This document shows positions 46,646 to 52,141 of a stretch of 52,141 nucleotides of DNA, one piece after another. The stretch spans positions 1 through 52,141 of the forward strand of contig NZ_JAIXZS010000103.1 of assembly GCF_027489515.1 (NCBI RefSeq), given 5' to 3'. The stretch comes from Novosphingobium sp. (GTDB lineage: Bacteria > Pseudomonadota > Alphaproteobacteria > Sphingomonadales > Sphingomonadaceae). Made by a program: the position numbers and the translations under genes. Positions within the stretch are counted from its first letter, which is position 1. Every line of letters begins with the position of its first letter. Below the pieces are notes generated by a model. It made no database searches, was not told where the DNA came from, and saw only the letters and a program-made list of their open reading frames with translations.

Positions 46646-46661
46646 ATGATAGCGGTAACAT
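46646..46661 (-). promoter_or_regulatory. LacI-type operator of the GH9 gene
   Basis: ATGATAGCGGTAACAT matches the TGNTANCGNTANCA consensus used by LacI-family regulators of sugar-utilisation and TonB-receptor regulons. It lies 18 bases upstream of the GH9 start codon, where a repressor would cover the promoter. The regulator gene is not in the window. Confidence 0.65.
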
Positions 46662-46709
46662 AACGAGAAGCGGCACTCGCCTGCAATGCTTTTCTTGGTG
46701 ATCATCGGC

Positions 46710-46756
46710 TTGCCACGTCCGCGCCATCCTCTATGAAAAGTTCACAAGTATGAACT
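46710..46756 (+). promoter_or_regulatory. Promoter and palindromic operator of the metE-like operon
   Basis: TTGCCA (46710-46715), 16 bases, TATGAA (46732-46737), then AGTTCACAAGTATGAACT (46739-46756), a palindrome with perfect 6-bp arms and a 6-bp spacer directly after the -10 element. It ends 13 bases before the ATG. The bases TGAAAAGTTCA here recur identically upstream of the desA-like gene at 51466-51476. Confidence 0.65.
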
Positions 46757-46769
46757 GGAGCGATGCGTG

Positions 46770-47903
46770 ATGGCGAAGATCAAGACCACTCATGTTGGCA
46801 GCCTGCCGCGCGGCGATGAACTCACTCCGCTGCTCCTCGCGCGGGACAAGGGTGAGGCTTATGACGCCGAGGCCTTCGACACCGCGGTTGCCAGCGCGGT
46901 CGATGCGGCCGTCAAGGCGCAAGTGGAGGTTGGCGTCTCGGTCGTCTCCGATGGCGAACTCGGCAAGGTCGGCTACTCGACCTACATGATCGAGCGCCTC
47001 TCCGGCTTCGGCGGCCATATCGACCGCAAGCCTGCGGCAGACCTTGCCGAAGTGCCGAACCTTGCCAAGAAGCTCTCGGCGATCATGGGCAGCCAGGAAT
47101 TCGTCCGCGCCTCGTGCATCGGCGATGTGCGCCTCGTTTCGCTGCAGCCGCTGCATGACGATATCCGCCGCTTCCGCGCGGCGCTCGACAAGCACGCGGG
47201 GCTGGAAACCGAAGCCTTCATGAACGCCGCGTCGCCCGGCCTCATCACCGCGTTTCAGGTCAACCGCCACTATCCCAGCCACGAGGCCTATCTCGCCGAT
47301 CTCGCCGATGCGATGCGCGAGGAATACGAGACGATCGTGAACGCGGGCTTCTACCTCCAGCTCGATTGCCCCGATCTCGCGATGAGCCGCCACACCGGCT
47401 ATCAGGACATGAGCGAGGAGGATTTCTTGCATGTCGCCGCCGCGAACGTCGAGGCGCTCAACGCCGCCACCGCCAATATCCCGCCCGAGCGGATGCGGAT
47501 GCACGTGTGCTGGGGCAACTACGAAGGCCCGCACGACCACGATATCCCCTTGGAGCGCGTGATCGATATCGTGCTGAAGGCGCGCCCCTCCACCGTCCTG
47601 TTCGAAGCTGCCAACCCGCGGCATGAGCATGAATGGAAGGTCTGGAAGGACGCCAAGCTGCCGTCCGACAAGATCCTCGCCCCCGGTGTGATCGACACCT
47701 GCTCGAACTACATCGAGCATCCCGAATTGATCGCCCAGCGCATCGAACGCTTTGCCGCCATCGTCGGGCCGGACCGCGTTGTGGGCAGCACCGATTGCGG
47801 CTTCGGCACGTTCGCGGGCTACGGCAAGATCGATCCCATCGTCACCTGGCGCAAGCTGCGCAACTTGCGCGAGGGTGCCGATATCGCGGCGGCGCGCGTA
47901 TGA
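46770..47903 (+). CDS. MetE C-terminal-like (core-MetE) methyltransferase
   Basis: A 377-residue single-domain protein related to the catalytic half of cobalamin-independent methionine synthase (COG0620). It begins TTHVGSLPRGDEL, as that domain does, and keeps all zinc ligands: His and Cys in MHVCWGNYEG, Glu in VLFEAANPR and Cys in GSTDCGFGTF. The N-terminal folate-polyglutamate half of full MetE is absent, so the methyl donor may differ. It heads an operon with NTF2-like and IclR genes (4-base and 1-base overlaps). A shared operator with desA suggests a role in using methyl groups from methoxy-aromatics; this is inference. Confidence 0.82.
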   Translation: MAKIKTTHVGSLPRGDELTPLLLARDKGEAYDAEAFDTAVASAVDAAVKAQVEVGVSVVSDGELGKVGYSTYMIERLSGFGGHIDRKPAADLAEVPNLAKKLSAIMGSQEFVRASCIGDVRLVSLQPLHDDIRRFRAALDKHAGLETEAFMNAASPGLITAFQVNRHYPSHEAYLADLADAMREEYETIVNAGFYLQLDCPDLAMSRHTGYQDMSEEDFLHVAAANVEALNAATANIPPERMRMHVCWGNYEGPHDHDIPLERVIDIVLKARPSTVLFEAANPRHEHEWKVWKDAKLPSDKILAPGVIDTCSNYIEHPELIAQRIERFAAIVGPDRVVGSTDCGFGTFAGYGKIDPIVTWRKLRNLREGADIAAARV

Positions 47904-48295
47904 CAGAGGAAGAACGCCGCGCTGCCGAGGCCGATTGCGCCCGCCTCATCGCGCTCTACGCCAACCTCAACGACGAGGCGCGCTGGGACGAAGTCGCCGC
48001 GCTCTATGCCGAGGATGGGGTGATGTTTCGCCCCACCGCACCTGATGCGCCGATCCACGGCCGCGAGGCGATCCTTGCCGCGTTCAAGAGCCGCCCGGCG
48101 CGCACCACGCGGCACGTCTGCAGCAACGTGGTGATTACCGTGGAAGGTCCCGATGCGGCCAGCGGCGTCAGCGCCATGCTGCTGTTCACCGGCGCCGCCG
48201 CGCCGCTCGTCGGCTCGTTCCATGATCGCTTCGTGCACACCGCCGAAGGCTGGCGCTTCGCCGAGCGGCGCGGCTCGCTGACATTTGCGCCCTGA
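47900..48295 (+). CDS. NTF2/SnoaL-like small protein
   Basis: A 131-residue cone-fold protein: DCARLIALYANLNDEARWDEVAALYAED is broken here by the helix-turn typical of SnoaL-like proteins, followed by IHGREAILAAFKSRP and a beta-sheet ending SFHDRFVHTAEGWRFAERRG. Members include isomerases, dehydratases and ligand-binding proteins; no catalytic residues can be assigned. The ATG overlaps the metE-like stop by 4 bases and its TGA shares a base with the IclR start, so all three are translationally coupled. Confidence 0.8.
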   Translation: MTEEERRAAEADCARLIALYANLNDEARWDEVAALYAEDGVMFRPTAPDAPIHGREAILAAFKSRPARTTRHVCSNVVITVEGPDAASGVSAMLLFTGAAAPLVGSFHDRFVHTAEGWRFAERRGSLTFAP

Positions 48296-49035
48296 TGACC
48301 GCTTCCGCCGCACCCCCGGTCAAGTCAGCGCTGCGCACGCTCGATGTGATCGAGTTCGTGGTCGCGCACCGGCAAGGCGCGGTGGCGCAGGAAATTGCCG
48401 GCGCGCTGGGCATTCCGGTGAGCAGCCTGTCCTATCTCCTCACCACGCTGGCGGATCGCGGCTATCTGGTGCGCGAAGGGCGGCGCTATCTGCCGGGACC
48501 GGGGCTCGAACGCCTGCGCGCTCCGCAGGAGGCCTTGCCGCTGGCCGACCGTGTCGCCCCGCTCGTCCGCGCGCTCAAGGGCGAGCTCAACGAAACCGCC
48601 TCGTTCATGGTCCAGCGCGGCTGGGAAGTGGAGGCCATCGTCACCGAGGCGAGCGATCAGGCGCTGCGCTATGCGGTCGATCCCGGCACGCGGCGACCGC
48701 TGCATGCCTTGGCAGCGGGCAAGGTTATCCTCGCCGCGCTGCCCGAAGCCGAACGCGCACGCTACTTTGCCGAAACAACCCGCGCCGTGTTCACCCCGGC
48801 CACCCGCACTAACGAAGCGGACCTCACCGCCGATATCGCCCGCATCACCAGCGAAGGCATGGCGGTGGCCCGGGAAGAAGCGACCGTCGGTATCGTGGGC
48901 ACTGCCGTCCCGGCGCGGATCGACGGCCAGTTCGTCGGCGCCTTCAGCGTCGCCATTCCCGCCGTCCGCTTCGATGCCGCGCTGGAGGCCCGCGTGCGGC
49001 AAGCCCTGCTGCGGGCCGCCGCTGCGCTTGCCTAG
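48295..49035 (+). CDS. IclR family transcriptional regulator
   Basis: A 246-residue regulator with an N-terminal winged helix (TLDVIEFVVAHRQGAVAQEI; GALGIPVSSLSYLLTTLADRG) and a C-terminal IclR effector domain (ALAAGKVILAALPEAERARY; VGIVGTAVPARIDGQFVGAF). IclR proteins often control aromatic or carboxylate catabolism. As third gene of the metE-like operon it probably regulates its own operon via the 18-bp palindrome at 46739, and perhaps desA at 51471. It converges on the ligE-like gene, 4 bases apart. Confidence 0.88.
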   Translation: MTASAAPPVKSALRTLDVIEFVVAHRQGAVAQEIAGALGIPVSSLSYLLTTLADRGYLVREGRRYLPGPGLERLRAPQEALPLADRVAPLVRALKGELNETASFMVQRGWEVEAIVTEASDQALRYAVDPGTRRPLHALAAGKVILAALPEAERARYFAETTRAVFTPATRTNEADLTADIARITSEGMAVAREEATVGIVGTAVPARIDGQFVGAFSVAIPAVRFDAALEARVRQALLRAAAALA

Positions 49036-49039
49036 AGCG

Positions 49040-49879
49040 CTATTTCCTCATCCCTTCCGTAATGCGCTGCGTTTCCGCCCGCGTCGAATCCGGACCGGTG
49101 TTGCGCTTGTAGATGCCGCCCTGGCCCGCCGCGCGGTTGAACAGGTCCGGATCGCCCTCGCGCTGCTCGAGCCCGAACAGCGGAAATAGCCCCTGGTGCC
49201 GGCCCAGACCGCCGTAGAGATCGAGGCACCGCTCGATCCAGCCGCGCAGCGGATCGTCATTGGCCAGCACCGGCACCTTGCACACCGATGCAGTGAACAG
49301 AATGCCGCCCATGATGCGGTAGTCGGCATAGTTGGGCGTATCCCCGCCCAGCCACTGGCTTTGACCCAGCGCGGCGCGCAGCGGCTCCAGCGCGGCGGAA
49401 ATCTTGGGCAGGCGTTCCTCGCGACCGGCCTGCACCTCTTCCAGCTTGCGCCCCAGCATCTTCTCGCGGCTATGCGTCACATATTCGTGGTCCTGCGGCA
49501 CCGAAAGATCGCGGTAGTCCGCGCAGAAGCAGAACATCCACGGTCCGACGGCGGCATTCCAGAACCAGTGATCGAGCGCCCTCAAGGTCGCGGCTACCGA
49601 GGGATGCGGGATCAGGGCAGGTCGGTCAGGGTACTTGGCGTCGAGGTATTCGACGATGCCCCAGCTATCGAGCACCCATTCGCCATCATCGACAATCGCG
49701 GGCAGCCGCTCGGTCTTGCCGCCGGTGCGTTCCAGAATGCCGGTAAACCCGCCGGGCACGACATCCAGCTCGAAGCCCTTGTGCTTCAAGGCATATTTCG
49801 TTGCCAACACGAACGGACTGATCGTCGCGCCCGTGCTCAGCGCAAGGTCATAAAAGGTGATCGTGTTGTTCGCGGCCAT
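49040..49879 (-). CDS. ligE: LigE-type beta-etherase glutathione S-transferase
   Basis: A 279-residue glutathione transferase. The N-terminal thioredoxin domain has TITFYDLALSTGATISPFV, TKYALKHKGFELDVVPGGFTG with the glutathione-site Ser21-Pro22 region, and VDDGEWVLDSWGIVEYLD; the helical C-terminal domain ends with FGLEQREGDPDLF. Pattern and length match LigE/LigP, which break the beta-aryl ether of lignin dimers such as MPHPV with glutathione, rather than generic GSTs. AGAGGA precedes the ATG. The desA-like gene lies upstream on the same strand. No ligD, ligF or ligG is in the window, so the rest of the pathway is elsewhere. Confidence 0.85.
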   Translation of the reverse strand: MAANNTITFYDLALSTGATISPFVLATKYALKHKGFELDVVPGGFTGILERTGGKTERLPAIVDDGEWVLDSWGIVEYLDAKYPDRPALIPHPSVAATLRALDHWFWNAAVGPWMFCFCADYRDLSVPQDHEYVTHSREKMLGRKLEEVQAGREERLPKISAALEPLRAALGQSQWLGGDTPNYADYRIMGGILFTASVCKVPVLANDDPLRGWIERCLDLYGGLGRHQGLFPLFGLEQREGDPDLFNRAAGQGGIYKRNTGPDSTRAETQRITEGMRK

Positions 49880-49922
49880 GGCAATCCTCTTGGGTTCTGG
49901 TTGCCGGCAATCTGCCAGATAT

Positions 49923-49933
49923 TGTTAGTAACA
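49923..49933 (-). promoter_or_regulatory. Palindrome upstream of ligE-like gene
   Basis: TGTTA-G-TAACA is a perfect 11-base palindrome 44 bases before the ligE-like start, in an AT-rich promoter-like stretch. It differs from the TTCA-N6-TGAA site of desA, so ligE may have separate control. Confidence 0.4.
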
Positions 49934-49965
49934 CAAACTATTTTTGGGTGGCCCGGACAGCAAGA

Positions 49966-49995
49966 ACGCCGGTCCCGCTCATGCGAAACCGGCGT
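49966..49995 (-). terminator. Hairpin after the desA-like gene
   Basis: ACGCCGGT (49966-49973) and ACCGGCGT (49988-49995) form a perfect 8-bp stem with a 14-base loop, 24 bases after the desA-like stop. The following T-run is poor, so termination may be partial, allowing some read-through to ligE. Confidence 0.5.
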
Positions 49996-50019
49996 CTGGT
50001 GTCTTCGTGCAGGCTCAGC

Positions 50020-51408
50020 TCAATTCCGCGTGCGCCAGCCTTCGGCATAGTTGTCGCGCGCCGCCGCCACGTAGGGGACGGGCGCTACCACAGCCTTGAT
50101 CTCGGTCTGCACGTGCGGCTCGACGGTGGGCTTGCTGGTGCCGCCATCGGGCTCGCCCCACAGCAGCGTCACTTCGGTGCCCGGTTCGGTGAAGCCCGGC
50201 TCCATCATCGCCAAGGTCAGGAACTTGCCTTCGTTCGCGGTGTAGCCGATCCAGGTCGAAAGCCCGACCTGCTTGCCCCCGCTCATCACCTGATCGAAGG
50301 GATGCATCGCATAGACCGAGCTCGGGTATTCCATGAACTTCGCCCGCTCGCCCTGCGAAAGCGCGGACGATTGCACGCGCATCACGTCCTCGTTGTCGAG
50401 CGCCAGCGTCACCTTGGTGCGGTGATTGCCCGCCGCCGCCATCCTCTCGAGCGCGGCGCGGCCGATGAACTCGTGATCGAACTTCACGAACGGCCCGTAA
50501 CCCAGATCCCACGGCGTGGTGTAATAGCCCTCGACCGTCTCGGGCACCCAGCTGCCGCCGACCGAGCACTTCGCCTCATAGGAATTGGCGGTCAGCCACG
50601 CGCGATAGGGCGCCAGCGCCTCGCCGGTGTAGATCGCGGGGAAGGGGGAGGGGATCCAGCCCGATTCCAGTGTGTTGGACGAATAGGCCCGGCCGCCGAC
50701 CAGCGCCATGCCGAATTCCTTGCCCGCCTCGACCAGCGCCGCATGCACCGCGCCGTAGTCTTCCCAGGGGCCGAACAGCTCGACGCCCGGCTGCCCCGCC
50801 ATGCCGTGGCGCAGCGCGCGCACTTCCTTGCCGCCGATGGTCAGGCGGCACATGTGGAAGAACTTTAGCTCGGGCGGGGTGGTGCCGATGGCCTTCTCGA
50901 TGATCTTCATCGCGTTGGGGCCCTGCACCTGGAAGCGGTACGAATTGCGCTTGCCATCGGAGCGCATCGCCCAGCGCTCGTCGCGCTCCACGGTCACGTT
51001 CCAGTTGCCGGTCGCGGCATGGTATTCCACCCACTCGATCGTCGGCGCGCGGCCGACGAGATTGAAGTGGTTCTCGTCCAGATAGAACAGGATCACGTCG
51101 CCGATGACGTAGCCGTCCGGGGTGACGGGTACGAACTGCTTGGCGCGCTCGGGCTGGAAGTTCTTGAACGAGTTGATGCCGAGATGCTCGAGCATCGCGA
51201 AGGCATCGCGGCCTTTAACCGCCAGATCGACCATGTGGTACGACTGGTTGTAGAGCACCGCGGTGTGCCCCCAGGCCCACTGCTCCGCGCGCCAGTTGGA
51301 ATATTCCGCTGGGACGCCGGGATAGACGTTGGGGCCAACCTGCTGGTTGCGCAGGAAGTGGACAAGGTCAGATTGCGCGCCGATCACGGCTTCGAGGGAC
51401 TGGGTCAT
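50020..51408 (-). CDS. desA: Tetrahydrofolate-dependent aryl O-demethylase (DesA/LigM family)
   Basis: A 462-residue GcvT-fold enzyme. It shows YPGVPAEYSNWRAEQWAWGH, SYHMVDLAVKG, AKQFVPVTPDGYVIGD and NTLESGWIPSPFPAIYTGEA, the hallmark segments of the sphingomonad O-demethylases that move a methoxy methyl group from syringate (DesA) or vanillate (LigM) to tetrahydrofolate. The N-terminus and YNQSYHMVDLAV version fit DesA better than the LigM sequence as I recall it; the assignment is by memory. ATG 51408 is chosen as GGGAG precedes it and the conserved region starts MTQSLEAV. ligE-like follows. Confidence 0.83.
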   Translation of the reverse strand: MTQSLEAVIGAQSDLVHFLRNQQVGPNVYPGVPAEYSNWRAEQWAWGHTAVLYNQSYHMVDLAVKGRDAFAMLEHLGINSFKNFQPERAKQFVPVTPDGYVIGDVILFYLDENHFNLVGRAPTIEWVEYHAATGNWNVTVERDERWAMRSDGKRNSYRFQVQGPNAMKIIEKAIGTTPPELKFFHMCRLTIGGKEVRALRHGMAGQPGVELFGPWEDYGAVHAALVEAGKEFGMALVGGRAYSSNTLESGWIPSPFPAIYTGEALAPYRAWLTANSYEAKCSVGGSWVPETVEGYYTTPWDLGYGPFVKFDHEFIGRAALERMAAAGNHRTKVTLALDNEDVMRVQSSALSQGERAKFMEYPSSVYAMHPFDQVMSGGKQVGLSTWIGYTANEGKFLTLAMMEPGFTEPGTEVTLLWGEPDGGTSKPTVEPHVQTEIKAVVAPVPYVAAARDNYAEGWRTRN

Positions 51409-51470
51409 GGCAGGGCTCTCCCGGAATGTCGGTAACGGAGTCGCCATGCCTCAATTTCATCGGGCTGAAA

Positions 51471-51488
51471 AGTTCAGTTATGTGAAAT
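51471..51488 (-). promoter_or_regulatory. Candidate operator upstream of desA, matching the metE-like operon
   Basis: AGTTCAGTTATGTGAAAT has arms AGTTCA/TGAAAT (5 of 6 pairs) and a 6-bp spacer; with its left flank it shares TGAAAAGTTCA-N6-TGAA with the site at 46734-46754. It is 63 bases upstream of the desA-like start codon. A homologue of DesR (a MarR repressor of ligM and desA in SYK-6) or the IclR protein of the neighbouring operon could bind. Confidence 0.55.
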
Positions 51489-51520
51489 AGCGAAAAAAGT
51501 TCGCCGCGCATCCCCAGCCA

Positions 51521-51544
51521 GCCTCTCCCGACCGTGGGAGAGGC
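51521..51544. repeat. Palindromic repeat between desA and atpC
   Basis: GCCTCTCCC-N6-GGGAGAGGC, perfect 9-bp arms, a single copy of the GC palindrome family, placed downstream of the atpC terminator and upstream of the desA promoter region. Confidence 0.7.
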
Positions 51545-51566
51545 TCGCCGCGCTACCCCCAAACGC

Positions 51567-51596
51567 AAAAGGCCGGCCCAAACGGACCGGCCCCTT
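51567..51596 (-). terminator. Rho-independent terminator of the ATP synthase operon
   Basis: On the minus strand GGCCGG (51587-51592) pairs with CCGGCC (51571-51576), extended by G-U and A-T pairs, and is followed by TTTTGCGTTT. It lies about 20 bases after the atpC stop. Confidence 0.8.
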
Positions 51597-51616
51597 GGCT
51601 AACCACGTGGCGGAAA

Positions 51617-51874
51617 TCAGCCCTCGACGTGTTCGGCGAGGACCGTCAGGCCCTTCTCGCTCACTTCGGCAAACCCGCCAGTGATGCGGATATCCTCAGG
51701 CGCCGCGCCATTGGTGCGGTAGACACGCAGCGCGCCGTCCTGGATCGTCGACATGAACGGCGCATGGCCTTCCAGCACGCCGAAGTTGCCTTCGGAGCCG
51801 GGGACTTCGACCATGAAGACCTCTTCCGAACGGACGAGGCGGGCCGGGGTGACGAGTTCGAAGTGGAGCGACAT
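51617..51874 (-). CDS. atpC: ATP synthase F1 epsilon subunit
   Basis: An 85-residue protein with the epsilon beta-sandwich pattern: HFELVTPARLVRSEEVFMVE, VPGSEGNFGVLEGHAPFMST and TGGFAEVSEKGLTVLAE. It couples the central stalk to the F1 head. The C-terminal helical hairpin of E. coli epsilon is missing, which is usual for short alphaproteobacterial forms. ATG 51874 is chosen since GGAGGGGAG lies 7 bases upstream; a TTG at 51880 is too close to it. It follows atpD and is the last gene of the operon. Confidence 0.93.
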   Translation of the reverse strand: MSLHFELVTPARLVRSEEVFMVEVPGSEGNFGVLEGHAPFMSTIQDGALRVYRTNGAAPEDIRITGGFAEVSEKGLTVLAEHVEG

Positions 51875-51883
51875 GATCAAACT

Positions 51884-52016
51884 CCCCTCCGTTCACAGGA
51901 GGGCCTCTAATCTCCCCTCCCGCAAGCGGGAGGGGCTGGGGGAGGGCATGTTTGCTTCGGGATAAAGGCTGCCCAACAGGCCCTCCCCCGACCCCTCCCG
52001 CTCGCGGGAGGGGCGC
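51884..52016. repeat. Two inverted palindromes between atpD and atpC
   Basis: Two perfect 10-bp inverted repeats, CCCCTCCCGC/GCGGGAGGGG, at 51914-51935 and 51992-52013, set in opposite orientation as shown by flanks CTGGGGGAGGGC and GCCCTCCCCC-type sequence (here GGCCCTCCCCCGA), so the block is one large fold-back unit. It lies inside the ATP synthase operon, where it could change the atpD to atpC mRNA ratio. Confidence 0.8.
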
Positions 52017-52022
52017 TTTGTC

Positions 52023-52141
52023 TTACGCTTCTTCAGCCAGCTTCTTGGCCTTGGCGATCACGTCGTCAATGCCGCCGACCATGTAGAACGCAGCTTCCGG
52101 CAGGTGATCGTATTCGCCGTCGACCACCGCCTTGAACGAAC
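52023..52141 (-). CDS. atpD: ATP synthase F1 beta subunit, C-terminal end (partial)
   Basis: The last 39 codons of a minus-strand gene that enters from the right edge; the translated end reads YDHLPEAAFYMVGGIDDVIA then KAKKLAEEA before TAA, matching the conserved C-terminus of the catalytic beta subunit. Its N-terminal nucleotide-binding part lies outside the window. It precedes atpC by 148 bases. Confidence 0.92.
   Translation of the reverse strand, partial: SFKAVVDGEYDHLPEAAFYMVGGIDDVIAKAKKLAEEA

Overview
The window is chromosomal DNA from a GC-rich alphaproteobacterium of the sphingomonad group, most likely Novosphingobium or Sphingobium. The evidence is the mix of gene families: two large TonB-dependent receptors, 4-hydroxybenzoate hydroxylase (pobA), a feruloyl-CoA hydratase-lyase, a LigE-type beta-etherase glutathione transferase, a DesA/LigM-type tetrahydrofolate-dependent O-demethylase, a compact glycogen operon, and an 85-residue ATP synthase epsilon subunit. 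No tRNA, rRNA, CRISPR array, transposase or prophage gene was seen. Genes are tightly packed, with many 4-base overlaps and several convergent pairs whose ends touch or overlap.

Layout. 1-1.8 kb: 3' end of a biotin-dependent acyl-CoA carboxylase alpha subunit and a MaoC-type hydratase (probable leucine catabolism). 1.8-5.9 kb: a Tat-exported L,D-transpeptidase-like protein, a TonB receptor with a dyad over its ribosome binding site, and a DoxX protein. 6.1-10.8 kb: five coupled minus-strand genes (deacetylase, glycosyltransferase, membrane protein, DUF2141 protein, glycosyltransferase) that look like an envelope glycan or glycolipid unit. 11.1 kb: a small alpha/beta hydrolase. 11.7-22.6 kb: a complete glycogen operon read leftwards, glgP-glgB-glgC-glgA-pgm-glgX. 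22.9-26.7 kb: exported RidA-like protein, exported cytochrome c and Tat-exported flavin amine oxidase, which together suggest a periplasmic amine dehydrogenase, followed by a quinone-oxidoreductase-like gene. 26.7-28.1 kb: a dyad-rich 505-base regulatory region with a candidate small RNA on the minus strand, then ferB. 28.2-33.3 kb: an M20 peptidase, and a TetR/Rieske oxygenase/FAD oxidoreductase group with a clear operator. 33.3-38.6 kb: a GAF-GGDEF protein, a TauE/SafE permease, a 61-residue membrane protein, an amino-acid permease and a TPR-sulfotransferase. 38.8-41.9 kb: a second TonB receptor and a degenerate response regulator. 42-44.1 kb: pobA and a divergent AraC regulator. 44.1-46.6 kb: a family-9 glycoside hydrolase with a LacI-type operator. 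46.8-51.4 kb: a MetE-core/NTF2-like/IclR operon facing ligE-like and desA-like genes. 51.6-52.1 kb: atpC and the end of atpD.

How it fits together. Much of the window serves a lignocellulose lifestyle: cellulose or glucan attack (GH9), uptake (TonB receptors), lignin-derived aromatics (beta-ether cleavage, syringate/vanillate demethylation, ferulate side-chain removal, 4-hydroxybenzoate hydroxylation), and storage of surplus carbon as glycogen. The strongest new hypotheses are (i) a matching 18-bp palindrome upstream of the metE-like operon and desA, which would tie O-demethylation to use of the methyl group, and (ii) the exported amine oxidase-cytochrome c-RidA trio. A family of paired palindromes with identical 10-bp arms (CCCCTCCCGC/GCGGGAGGGG) is scattered through intergenic gaps, including inside the glycogen and ATP synthase gene runs.
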